Positions 1 to 6,254 of a stretch of DNA of 6,472 bases are shown here, piece by piece. Origin of the DNA: Bacillota bacterium (GTDB lineage Bacteria > Bacillota > Bacilli > Paenibacillales > NBRC-103111); the NCBI GenBank assembly GCA_023391955.1, contig JAEWAA010000282.1, forward strand, positions 1-6,472, given 5' to 3'. The notes below the pieces were generated by a model. It made no database searches and was not told where the DNA came from. It saw only the letters and a program-made list of their open reading frames with translations. Position numbers and translations under genes: made by a program. The number at the start of each line of letters is the position of its first letter. Position 1 is the stretch's first letter.

Positions 1-1197
1 AACGGTTTGCTTGTCCTCATCGGACAATTCATCCATACCGAGGATGGCGATAATGTCCTGAAGCTCCTTGTAGCGCTGCAGGAGGCGTTTTACACTTTGG
101 GCAACCTGGTAGTGCTCTTCTCCAACCACCTGGGGATCCAGAATCCGTGAGGTGGACGCCAACGGGTCTACCGCCGGGAAGATCCCGATGGAGGCAATGC
201 CCCGGTCCAGGTTGGTGGTAGCGTCCAAGTGGGCAAACGCCGTTGCCGGCGCCGGATCCGTATAGTCATCCGCAGGCACGTAGATGGCCTGGATGGAGGT
301 AACGGAGCCCTTCTTGGTGGAGGTGATGCGTTCCTGGAGCTGGCCCATTTCGGTAGCGAGGGTCGGCTGGTAACCTACCGCGGAAGGCATCCGGCCGAGC
401 AGCGCGGATACTTCGGAGCCGGCTTGGGTAAAGCGGAAGATATTATCGATGAAGAGCAGCACGTCCCGGCCCTCTTCGTCACGGAAATATTCCGCCATAG
501 TCAAGCCGGTCAGCGCTACGCGCAGACGCGCTCCGGGAGGTTCGTTCATCTGGCCGAACACCATCGCGGTTTTGGCGATAACGCCGGAGTCTACCATTTC
601 GTGGTAGAGGTCATTGCCTTCGCGGGTCCGTTCGCCAACGCCGGCGAATACGGAGATACCGCCATGCTCCTGGGCGATGTTGTGGATCAGCTCCTGCATG
701 GTAACCGTTTTGCCTACGCCTGCGCCGCCGAAAAGGCCGATCTTGCCGCCCTTCATGTAAGGGGCAAGCAGGTCGATAACCTTGATGCCGGTTTCCAGCA
801 TTTCGGCTTGGGTGGTCAGGTTTTCGAAGGTAGGCGCCGGTTTGTGGATCGGGCTGGTGAAGGTACGGTCGGCTGCGCCGCCGCCGTCAATGGGCTCGCC
901 CAATACGTTGTATACGCGGCTCAAGGTTGCCGGTCCTACGGGTACAGTAATAGGAGCGCCGGTATCCACCGCTTCCATGCCCCGGACAAGACCGTCCGTG
1001 GTGGACATGGCCACACAGCGGACTACGTTGTCGCCAAGGTGAACCGCTACTTCAACGGTCAGGTTGATGTCATGCTCACCGGGCTTTTCAGCTTTTTTGA
1101 AAATATGAATGGCATTCAGAACATCCGGCAACTGTCCGCGTTCGAATTCAACGTCGATAACCGGTCCGGTGATCTGAAGCACACGGCCTTTGTTCAT
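1..1197 (-). CDS. atpD: F1 ATP synthase subunit beta (3' end cut off)
   Basis: Catalytic beta subunit of the F1 head, which makes ATP from ADP and phosphate on the cytoplasmic side of the membrane. The 399 visible codons read without interruption from the ATG at 1195-1197 (MNKGRVLQITGPVIDVEF) to the left edge. About 65-70 C-terminal residues are missing compared with the usual ~470. Visible marks are the P-loop GGAGVGKT at residues 157-164, the catalytic glutamate in GERTREGNDLY (E189), the Walker B stretch LLFIDNIFRF (247-256), the alpha/beta signature PAVDPLASTS (341-350), and DELSDED at 389-395. The last is the Bacilli form of the DELSEED lever that touches gamma. The start is supported by a GGAGGAG ribosome binding site and by family alignment. 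It follows atpG by 36 nt. The truncation is caused by the window edge; no internal damage is seen. Identification is essentially certain. Confidence 0.98.
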   Translation of the reverse strand, partial: MNKGRVLQITGPVIDVEFERGQLPDVLNAIHIFKKAEKPGEHDINLTVEVAVHLGDNVVRCVAMSTTDGLVRGMEAVDTGAPITVPVGPATLSRVYNVLGEPIDGGGAADRTFTSPIHKPAPTFENLTTQAEMLETGIKVIDLLAPYMKGGKIGLFGGAGVGKTVTMQELIHNIAQEHGGISVFAGVGERTREGNDLYHEMVDSGVIAKTAMVFGQMNEPPGARLRVALTGLTMAEYFRDEEGRDVLLFIDNIFRFTQAGSEVSALLGRMPSAVGYQPTLATEMGQLQERITSTKKGSVTSIQAIYVPADDYTDPAPATAFAHLDATTNLDRGIASIGIFPAVDPLASTSRILDPQVVGEEHYQVAQSVKRLLQRYKELQDIIAILGMDELSDEDKQTV

Positions 1198-1206
1198 GAT
1201 TGGTTT

Positions 1207-1214
1207 CTCCTCCT
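1207..1214 (-). promoter_or_regulatory. Ribosome binding site of atpD
   Basis: The minus strand reads AGGAGGAG, ending 9 nt before the atpD ATG, in the 36-nt gap after atpG. It is among the strongest Shine-Dalgarno sequences in the operon and supports the chosen beta start. Confidence 0.85.
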
Positions 1215-1233
1215 ACGCGGCTGGCGCCGCCCG

Positions 1234-2094
1234 TCACGCTTGGGCGTTGGCGCCTCCTACAATCTCCGAAATCTCCTGTGTAATGGCCGCCTGACGGGCA
1301 CGGTTATACTGCAGGGTATACGATGAAATCAGCTTCGTGGCATTCTTCGTGGCACTGCCCATGGCGGTCATCTGCGCGCCGAACTCACTGGCCTTGCTCT
1401 CCAGCACCGCACTGTAAATCAGCGTTTCCGCATACTTGGGAAGCAGCACCTGAAGCACAGCCTCCGGTGACGGCTCGTATTCATAATCCGCCGATTCAGT
1501 GCTTTGGGAGATATGCTCCAGCGGCAAAAGACGCTTTACCGTCGGAATTTGCGTCAAAGCATTTTTGAACACGTTATAGACCAGATAGAACTCATCAAAG
1601 GTCTGGTTCGCGTAAAAATCCACTGCTTTGCCCGCCAACAGACGGATGTCGGCAAAATCAGGCGTGTTAGGCAAGCCGGTCACTTCATCCAGAATCGGAA
1701 TATTCCGTCTGCGGAAGTAATCCCGTCCTTTGCGGCCCACAACCATAAGCGCATATTCATCCGGAGACTTATGCTTTTGCTTCAACTCTTGGGTAAGCAT
1801 GCGGAGCAGGTTGGAATTGAAGCCCCCTGCCAAACCGCGGTCGGAGGTAATCACCAGATAACCGGTGCGCTTTACCGGACGCGTCTCCAGCATAGGGTGG
1901 TCCACATCCTTGGCCACGGCAGTAACATGGGACAGCACCTCCCGGATCTTCTCGGCATAGGGCCGGGAAGCCTCCGCGGACAGCTGGGCCTTCTTCAGCC
2001 GGGATGCCGCCACCATTTCCATCGCTTTGGTAATCTGACGGGTGCTCTTAACGCTGACAATCTGCCGCTTAATTTCGCGAATACTCTTAGCCAT
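1234..2094 (-). CDS. atpG: F1 ATP synthase subunit gamma
   Basis: Central rotor shaft of F1. It turns inside the alpha3beta3 head and joins it to the c ring. It has 286 residues, the usual length for the family. The N-terminal helix carries the conserved pattern STRQITKAMEMVAASRLKKA (residues 18-37). SDRGLAGGFN lies at 84-93 in the Rossmann-like middle domain. The C-terminal helix ends with the family signature ITQEISEIVGGANA (271-284). Both ends needed for the coiled-coil shaft are therefore present. The ATG start is supported by GGCGGTGA 6 nt upstream and gives the expected MAKSIREIK opening. It lies 14 nt after atpA and 36 nt before atpD. Nothing is odd in the sequence, and identification is essentially certain. 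Confidence 0.98.
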   Translation of the reverse strand: MAKSIREIKRQIVSVKSTRQITKAMEMVAASRLKKAQLSAEASRPYAEKIREVLSHVTAVAKDVDHPMLETRPVKRTGYLVITSDRGLAGGFNSNLLRMLTQELKQKHKSPDEYALMVVGRKGRDYFRRRNIPILDEVTGLPNTPDFADIRLLAGKAVDFYANQTFDEFYLVYNVFKNALTQIPTVKRLLPLEHISQSTESADYEYEPSPEAVLQVLLPKYAETLIYSAVLESKASEFGAQMTAMGSATKNATKLISSYTLQYNRARQAAITQEISEIVGGANAQA

Positions 2095-2100
2095 TAAAAG

Positions 2101-2108
2101 TCACCGCC
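2101..2108 (-). promoter_or_regulatory. Ribosome binding site of atpG
   Basis: The minus strand reads GGCGGTGA, one mismatch from the ideal GGAGGTGA, 6 nt before the ATG. It fills the short atpA-atpG gap directly after the atpA TAG stop, an arrangement that favours reinitiation by ribosomes leaving atpA (inference). Confidence 0.75.
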
Positions 2109-3623
2109 CTATACGTTAGTGGCGAAGCCCTTGCGGAACTGTTCAATGGCCGCTTGCAGCGCCTTCTCATTATCAGCGGTCAGGTCCTTGGTATCCCGGA
2201 TGGATGCCAGAATCTCCGGCTGATTGCTGTCCAGGTACACGAGGAATTCCCGTTCAAAACGGATTACGTCAGTTAACGGAATTTCGTCCAGATAACCCTT
2301 GGTGGCCGTGTAAATGCTGACCACTTGTTTTTCAACCGGAAGCGGCTGGTTCACACCTTGCTTCAACAGCTCCATCAGACGGGCGCCGCGGTTCAAGCGG
2401 GCCTGGGTGACACGGTCCAGGTCGGAGCCGAACTGGGCAAATGCCGCCAAGTCGCGGTATTGGGCCAGGTCCAGACGCAGGGTACCGGCAACCTTCTTCA
2501 TAGCCTTGATTTGTGCGGAGCCGCCTACCCGGGATACGGACAGACCGACGTTAACCGCAGGACGCTGGCCGGAGTAGAACAGGTCGGACTCCAGGAAGAT
2601 CTGGCCGTCGGTGATAGAGATAACGTTAGTCGGGATATAAGCGGAGATATCGCCCGCTTGGGTTTCAATAAAGGGAAGCGCCGTCAGAGAGCCTGCTCCC
2701 AGATCATCGGAGAGCTTGGCCGCACGTTCCAACAGGCGGGAGTGCAGATAGAATACGTCGCCAGGGAAGGCTTCCCGTCCCGGAGGGCGGCGGAGCAGCA
2801 GGGACAATTCCCGGTATGCTGCGGCTTGCTTGGACAGGTCATCATAGATGATCAGCACGTGCTCGCCCTTGTACATGAAATACTCACCCATGGAGCAGCC
2901 TGCATACGGAGCCAGGAACAACAGAGGGGACGGTTCGGAAGCACTTGCGGTCACGATAATGGTGTAATCCATGGCATCGTGGCGGCGCAGGGTTTCCACA
3001 ACCTGAGCAACAGTGGATTGCTTTTGGCCGATGGCCACATAGATACATTTAACGCCGTTGCCCTTTTGGTTGATGATGGTGTCGATGGCAATGGCGGTTT
3101 TACCGGTTTGGCGGTCGCCGATAACCAGCTCCCGTTGGCCCCGGCCGATAGGAATTATCGAGTCGATGGCCTTGATGCCGGTTTGCATGGGCTCATGAAC
3201 GGATTTCCGCTGCATAACACCGGGTGCGGCTGCTTCTATCGGACGGGTTTCCGTGGAGGGAATGGGACCCAGACCATCCAGCGGCTGGCCCAGCGGATTC
3301 ACGACACGGCCCAGCAGGCCTTCGCCTACAGGAACCTCCATGATCCGGCCGGTCCGTCTGACCTGGTCGCCTTCACGGATATCCGTGTACGGGCCCAGGA
3401 TGATGATACCGACGTTGTCGGCTTCCAGGTTAAAAGCATAACCCATGACGCCGTTGGCAAACTCCAGGAGCTCGCCTGCCATGGCATTGCCCAAACCGTG
3501 GGCGCGGGCAATACCGTCGCCGATGTGGATGACGGTGCCAATTTCCGCCACTTCCATATCCGCTTTATAGTTTTGAATCTGATTTTTAATCAGGTTACTG
3601 ATTTCTTCTGGCTTGATACTCAA
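2109..3623 (-). CDS. atpA: F1 ATP synthase subunit alpha, TTG start
   Basis: Non-catalytic nucleotide-binding subunit of the F1 head. It alternates with beta and supplies the arginine finger to the catalytic site. It has 504 residues, typical for Bacilli. Visible marks are the P-loop GDRQTGKT (169-176), YDDLSKQAAAYRELSLLLRR (260-279), and the signature PAVNVGLSVS (355-364) followed directly by R365, which by family knowledge is the arginine finger. The start codon is TTG (3621-3623). An in-frame TGA lies only three codons upstream and the next in-frame ATG is codon 23, after the conserved MSIKPEEIS opening, so TTG is effectively forced. A GGGGTGA ribosome binding site sits 6 nt upstream. The gene is 16 nt downstream of atpH. 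A rare start codon on a gene needing three copies per enzyme may lower its translation, but this is inference. Confidence 0.98.
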   Translation of the reverse strand: MSIKPEEISNLIKNQIQNYKADMEVAEIGTVIHIGDGIARAHGLGNAMAGELLEFANGVMGYAFNLEADNVGIIILGPYTDIREGDQVRRTGRIMEVPVGEGLLGRVVNPLGQPLDGLGPIPSTETRPIEAAAPGVMQRKSVHEPMQTGIKAIDSIIPIGRGQRELVIGDRQTGKTAIAIDTIINQKGNGVKCIYVAIGQKQSTVAQVVETLRRHDAMDYTIIVTASASEPSPLLFLAPYAGCSMGEYFMYKGEHVLIIYDDLSKQAAAYRELSLLLRRPPGREAFPGDVFYLHSRLLERAAKLSDDLGAGSLTALPFIETQAGDISAYIPTNVISITDGQIFLESDLFYSGQRPAVNVGLSVSRVGGSAQIKAMKKVAGTLRLDLAQYRDLAAFAQFGSDLDRVTQARLNRGARLMELLKQGVNQPLPVEKQVVSIYTATKGYLDEIPLTDVIRFEREFLVYLDSNQPEILASIRDTKDLTADNEKALQAAIEQFRKGFATNV

Positions 3624-3629
3624 CTGCCC

Positions 3630-3636
3630 TCACCCC
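3630..3636 (-). promoter_or_regulatory. Ribosome binding site that fixes the atpA TTG start
   Basis: The minus strand reads GGGGTGA, with 6 nt (GGGCAG) before the TTG. The spacing is optimal and agrees with the protein alignment. The TGA within this site is also the in-frame stop that rules out any earlier start. Confidence 0.75.
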
Positions 3637-3639
3637 TAT

Positions 3640-4188
3640 CTACATTACTTGAGACGCCTGCAATGTCTTTTCCAGCCGCTTCAACTTGCCGGAGAGGCTT
3701 CCGTCATACAGCGTGTCGCCGATCCGTACCTTGATGCCGCCCAGCAGGCTTTGGTCCACAATATTGGTAACCTGAATGGTCTTTCCTGTCACAGCCCCAA
3801 AACGCGCCTGGATAGAGGCAGTTTCCTGCTCTGAAAGCGGCATGGGAGAATAGACAACCGCTTCGGTCCGTCCAAGGGCCTCCCCTGCAATTCGGACAAA
3901 TTCATCGCAGACAGCAGGGATCAGAAGAGCCCGCTTGCGCTCCACCAAAAGACGGAGGAGATTCAGCACAGCCTCCGATACCTTGCCCTCAAATATGCGG
4001 AGGAGCAAATCCGTCTTGACGTTAGCGTCGATATTGGGATGGCTCAGAACAAGCTCCAGCTCCGGATGCGCCAGCACCGTCACCGCTTCTTTCAGTTCAG
4101 CGATGGCCTGCTCGGTGATCCCCGATTCCGCTGCCACCTCGTATAACGCCTTGGCATACCGCTTGGCTGCTGTCAGATCTTTGGTCAT
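3640..4188 (-). CDS. atpH: F1 ATP synthase subunit delta (OSCP homologue)
   Basis: Peripheral-stalk subunit that joins the top of the alpha3beta3 head to the b dimer, so that the head does not turn with gamma. It has 182 residues, the usual length. The N-terminal helical domain opens with AAKRYAKALYEVA (residues 7-19), the typical delta/OSCP start. The C-terminal domain holds the family signature region VTNIVDQSLLGGIKVRIGD followed by DGSLSGKL. The ATG overlaps the atpF stop in an ATGA (4185-4188), which suggests translational coupling to b, its binding partner. The Shine-Dalgarno stretch (GAGGT and AGGGGA) lies inside the last atpF codons. Sequence is less conserved than alpha or beta, as is normal for delta. 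Identification is firm from motif, length and position. Confidence 0.97.
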   Translation of the reverse strand: MTKDLTAAKRYAKALYEVAAESGITEQAIAELKEAVTVLAHPELELVLSHPNIDANVKTDLLLRIFEGKVSEAVLNLLRLLVERKRALLIPAVCDEFVRIAGEALGRTEAVVYSPMPLSEQETASIQARFGAVTGKTIQVTNIVDQSLLGGIKVRIGDTLYDGSLSGKLKRLEKTLQASQVM

Positions 4189-4670
4189 CCTTTGTCCCCT
4201 ACCTCTTTCAGGTATTGCTCAACCAAATCCTGCTGGCTCTTCTCATCGATTTGCTTCTCGATGATCTTGGAGGCGATCAGGACGGACATGGCGCCCACCT
4301 GCCCCTTCAATGCCGCAACGGCCTTGTTCTTCTCGGCCTGGATATCGTTCAGCGCTTCCTGCTTGATCCGTACGGACTCATCCTTGGCCTGCTTCAGCAG
4401 CTCCTCGGATTGGCGAAGGCTGGATGCGCGGGCTTGCTCCACAATCTGGAACGCCTCTTTGCGGACATCCTGCATGGCCTGCTTCTGCTCCTGAAGGAAT
4501 TGCTCCGCCTGTGTCCGGTTGTCCTCGGCGGCCTTCAGTTGGCTTTGCACCAGCTCACGGCGTTTTTCCATCACGCTGAACAGAGGCCCGAAGGCGTACT
4601 TATTCAAGAAGAAATACAGAAGCACGAAGCCAAATATAGTAAAAACGGTATTTTCCCAATGGAAATTCAT
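4185..4670 (-). CDS. atpF: Fo ATP synthase subunit b
   Basis: Peripheral-stalk subunit: one N-terminal membrane helix and a long cytoplasmic coiled coil that dimerises and reaches delta at the top of F1. It has 161 residues, slightly short but within the normal bacterial range. The membrane helix covers about residues 8-28 (VFTIFGFVLLYFFLNKYAF). It is followed by a charged, heptad-like stretch rich in Glu, Gln, Lys and Ala from about 33 to 125. The end carries the typical ASKIIEKQID pattern (133-142) before the delta-binding tail. The ATG is preceded by AGGAGGGAGT. It lies 115 nt after atpE, the widest gap in the visible operon, and overlaps atpH by 4 bp. There is a single b gene and no b' paralogue, so a homodimer is expected. 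Confidence 0.97.
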   Translation of the reverse strand: MNFHWENTVFTIFGFVLLYFFLNKYAFGPLFSVMEKRRELVQSQLKAAEDNRTQAEQFLQEQKQAMQDVRKEAFQIVEQARASSLRQSEELLKQAKDESVRIKQEALNDIQAEKNKAVAALKGQVGAMSVLIASKIIEKQIDEKSQQDLVEQYLKEVGDKG

Positions 4671-4785
4671 TTGTTGTCACTCCCTCCTGCAAGGATTGCC
4701 CGCTTCAACAGGCCGTGTATGCAAAATGAAGGCGTGGAGTGGCTCCAGTGAGACCCTCCCCGCCCCAAGCTCCTTATTAGAGGGC
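4671..4785 (-). other. 115-nt atpE-atpF intergenic region with a small inverted repeat
   Basis: This is the longest non-coding stretch in the window. On the minus strand it contains TGGAG-CCA-CTCCA (4735-4747), a 5-bp stem with a 3-nt loop, and several G-rich and C-rich runs that could pair in other ways. No T-run follows the stem, so it does not look like an intrinsic terminator. A spacer after atpE is common in atp operons, where c must be made in much larger amounts than b. A role in transcript stability, processing or translation is possible but not shown. No convincing small ORF with a ribosome binding site was seen. Confidence 0.4.
4679..4688 (-). promoter_or_regulatory. Ribosome binding site of atpF
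   Basis: The minus strand reads AGGAGGGAGT, ending 8 nt before the atpF ATG. It is a strong site. The overlapping GGAGTG can pair with CACTCC further upstream in the same intergenic region, as noted in the findings. Confidence 0.8.
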
Positions 4786-5004
4786 TTACGCTCCTGCGAA
4801 GTACATCAGGAAGGCAAGAACCGCTGCAATCAGGGGCACAACTTCGACGATACCGACACCGATAAACATGGTGGTTTGCAGAGCGCCGCGCAGCTCAGGC
4901 TGACGGGCCATGCTTTCTACTGTTCTGCTCACGATCATACCGTTACCGAAACCTGCGCCGATTGCGCCCAGACCTACTGCAATTGCTGCTGCCAAAAATT
5001 CCAT
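4786..5004 (-). CDS. atpE: Fo ATP synthase subunit c (proton-carrying ring)
   Basis: Hairpin membrane protein that forms the rotating c ring. It has 72 residues, the normal length. Helix 1 (about 4-26) holds the glycine packing pattern GAGFGNG (16-22). The polar loop carries ARQPE (33-37), which contacts gamma/epsilon. Helix 2 (about 44-69) holds the ion-carrying carboxylate E54 in GIVEVVP (51-57). The residues matching the sodium ligands of Ilyobacter-type rings (Gln in helix 1, Ser after the Glu) are N21 and V55 here, so proton coupling is expected. The pattern is GxxExxP with GxGxGxG, not the PxxExxP/AxAxAxA of alkaliphilic Bacillus. The ATG is preceded by GGGAGGAA. It lies 76 nt after atpB and 115 nt before atpF. 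Identification is certain; the ion preference is inference from residues. Confidence 0.98.
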   Translation of the reverse strand: MEFLAAAIAVGLGAIGAGFGNGMIVSRTVESMARQPELRGALQTTMFIGVGIVEVVPLIAAVLAFLMYFAGA

Positions 5005-5080
5005 GACTTAAATTCCTCCCAAATGTTTGTTTTTGTGGATCCGGCCCTCATCGGCTGGTCCATTCTGAACCTGATGGTGC
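5005..5080 (-). other. 76-nt atpB-atpE intergenic leader
   Basis: Non-coding spacer between the atpB stop and the atpE start. Its half next to atpE is rich in A on the transcript and poor in structure, and it ends with the atpE ribosome binding site. No promoter boxes with good spacing, terminator or ORF were seen. It may act as a translation enhancer for atpE, as described for the E. coli atpE leader, but that is analogy only. Confidence 0.35.
5013..5020 (-). promoter_or_regulatory. Ribosome binding site of atpE
   Basis: The minus strand reads GGGAGGAA, 8 nt before the atpE ATG, preceded by an A-rich and probably unstructured leader (ACAAAAACAAACATTT). A strong site in an open leader fits the high c output the complex needs (inference). 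Confidence 0.8.
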
Positions 5081-5854
5081 TTAATGCTCCTCATGAACCG
5101 CAGCCTGCGATATGTAAACCATGGTTAGCATTGTGAACAAAAACGCCTGGATGGCGCCAACGAAAATACTGAAGCCCTGCCATACGGCCAGCATCGGCCA
5201 ACTGGCCCATGTGGCCATCAAAATAACCCCGATGAGAATTTCGCCCGCGAAGATGTTGGCGAATAGCCGGATGGCCAGCGTCAACGGCCGGGCGATCTGC
5301 TCGATCAGGTTCAACGGCAGGAAAATCGGATACGGCTCCAGGTAATGCTTCAAATAATGCTTGCGGTTCTTGGTGAAGCCCAGATAGTGAATCAGGAAAA
5401 AGACGATCAGAGCCAGCCCCAAGGTGACGGAGATATCCGCCGTCGGCGACTTCCAGAAGTTCAGGGCAATATGCTTGCCAGTCTCATGGGCGTGAGCCAG
5501 CATATCGGCATCCACAATCGGGAATCCGAACCAGGACAGCGGTCTTTCAAACTCAAAAACCACTGCAAAGGGAAGGCCCAGCAGATTGCAGATAAAAATG
5601 AACATGATCAGCGTCATTCCCAGTCCGACGAAGGGCTTTGCCCGCGAAAGCGGCATGGCGCTGGCCACAATGTTGTGGACAAAATCCACCACCCACTCCA
5701 GGAAATTCTGCATGCGGGAAGGATTCTCCACCGAGAGTTTCCGGACAGCGAGCCGGGCAATAATGATGGTGATGAGAATCGCCACAATCATCGGCAAAAT
5801 AACGGAGATATCAATGTTCAATCCGCCGATACGGAGAATCGGTGACTCATGCAT
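5081..5854 (-). CDS. atpB: Fo ATP synthase subunit a (proton channel stator)
   Basis: Membrane stator that forms the two proton half-channels against the c ring. From the ATG at 5852-5854 it has 257 residues. The essential arginine is R196 in LTLAIRLFANIFAGE, with E205 in the same helix and Q236 in the last helix (GAIQAFLFTMLTMVYIS), matching E. coli R210, E219 and Q252. The N-terminal segment has EWVVDFVHNI (53-62) and the middle has WKSPTAD (134-140), both typical of Bacilli. The frame is open further upstream to an ATG at 5947, but that start would overlap atpI by 86 bp. The chosen start has AGAGGTGA 7 nt upstream and gives the expected MHESP opening. Odd points are LFAN where LFGN is usual, and a His/acid-rich loop at about 101-133 that looks longer than in B. 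subtilis. Confidence 0.97.
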   Translation of the reverse strand: MHESPILRIGGLNIDISVILPMIVAILITIIIARLAVRKLSVENPSRMQNFLEWVVDFVHNIVASAMPLSRAKPFVGLGMTLIMFIFICNLLGLPFAVVFEFERPLSWFGFPIVDADMLAHAHETGKHIALNFWKSPTADISVTLGLALIVFFLIHYLGFTKNRKHYLKHYLEPYPIFLPLNLIEQIARPLTLAIRLFANIFAGEILIGVILMATWASWPMLAVWQGFSIFVGAIQAFLFTMLTMVYISQAAVHEEH

Positions 5855-5861
5855 GATGTTT

Positions 5862-5869
5862 TCACCTCT
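5862..5869 (-). promoter_or_regulatory. Ribosome binding site of atpB, containing the atpI stop
   Basis: The minus strand reads AGAGGTGA, 7 nt before the atpB ATG. Its last three bases are the atpI stop codon. This decides the atpB start at 5854 over the upstream in-frame ATG at 5947, and implies coupling of atpI termination to atpB initiation (inference). Confidence 0.85.
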
Positions 5870-6254
5870 TTTCACTTTGGAGTCTGTGCTGTCTTGCAGA
5901 TCCCAGACCGAACAGAAAAGCGCATGTCTGGACAAAGAAGAAACCAATAATGGTAGTGCTTATGTGAAAAGCGGGAAAGCGGAGGCAGATAATGATCGCA
6001 ATGGAAAGCATGGCGACCCTGGAGATAAAACCCAAGCTGGCCCGTTTGCCGGTGTTGTCCAAGGCAATTCGGGTTACAGCATGCACGCGGGATTGTAGAA
6101 TACGGCCATTAATGAGGCTGACGCAGACTCCCAATACCAGGCCGGCGGCGTAGGTCTTCAACGGCGGGCTGAATGCCCACACAAACAGACAAATCGACAT
6201 AAAAAACATGGAAGCTCGGAAAATGCGGCGCATCAGAATGTCTAATTCATTCAT
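5862..6254 (-). CDS. atpI: ATP synthase subunit I (AtpI, c-ring assembly factor)
   Basis: Small membrane protein encoded in atp operons but not part of the mature enzyme. In the family it helps assemble the c ring, and in alkaliphilic Bacillus it has been linked with AtpZ to Mg2+ supply. It has 130 residues. Four membrane helices are visible at about 10-28, 33-50, 76-92 and 97-117, with a basic loop between helices 2 and 3 and a basic tail (RQHRLQSEKR), the usual AtpI layout. The ATG lies in an ATGAATGA repeat; the first ATG is in frame, with GGAGGAAA just upstream, while the second ATG is out of frame and meets TAG after one further codon. It overlaps atpZ by 8 bp and ends 7 nt before atpB. 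Primary sequence in this family is poorly conserved, so the call rests on topology, length and position. Confidence 0.9.
   Translation of the reverse strand: MNELDILMRRIFRASMFFMSICLFVWAFSPPLKTYAAGLVLGVCVSLINGRILQSRVHAVTRIALDNTGKRASLGFISRVAMLSIAIIICLRFPAFHISTTIIGFFFVQTCAFLFGLGSARQHRLQSEKR

Noticed and set aside
389..395. Possible loss of the beta DELSEED motif (residues 389-395, coordinates about 13-33)
   Set aside because: The sequence DELSDED is the normal form in Bacillus-type beta subunits, so it is not a mutation.
229..1326. A 365-codon open frame on the plus strand opposite atpD
   Set aside because: It is the same antisense effect: it covers conserved beta codons and runs across the atpD-atpG junction, and its composition is low-complexity (His, Gly, Arg, Ala), as expected for a shadow frame.
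2325..3734. A 469-codon open frame on the plus strand opposite atpA
   Set aside because: It lies antisense to a highly conserved gene, and its protein resembles no family I recognise. Long antisense frames arise from codon bias in GC-rich conserved genes.
4735..4747. Inverted repeat after atpE as an intrinsic terminator
   Set aside because: The stem is only 5 bp and is not followed by a T-run on the transcribed strand. Termination here would cut off the stalk and F1 genes.
5005..5080. Internal promoter upstream of atpE
   Set aside because: The A/T-rich patch is short, and no -35 and -10 pair with proper spacing could be made out.
5855..5947. Upstream ATG extending AtpB by 31 residues
   Set aside because: It would overlap atpI by 86 bp, its extra residues do not match the a-subunit N-terminus, and the internal ATG at 5854 has a strong ribosome binding site.
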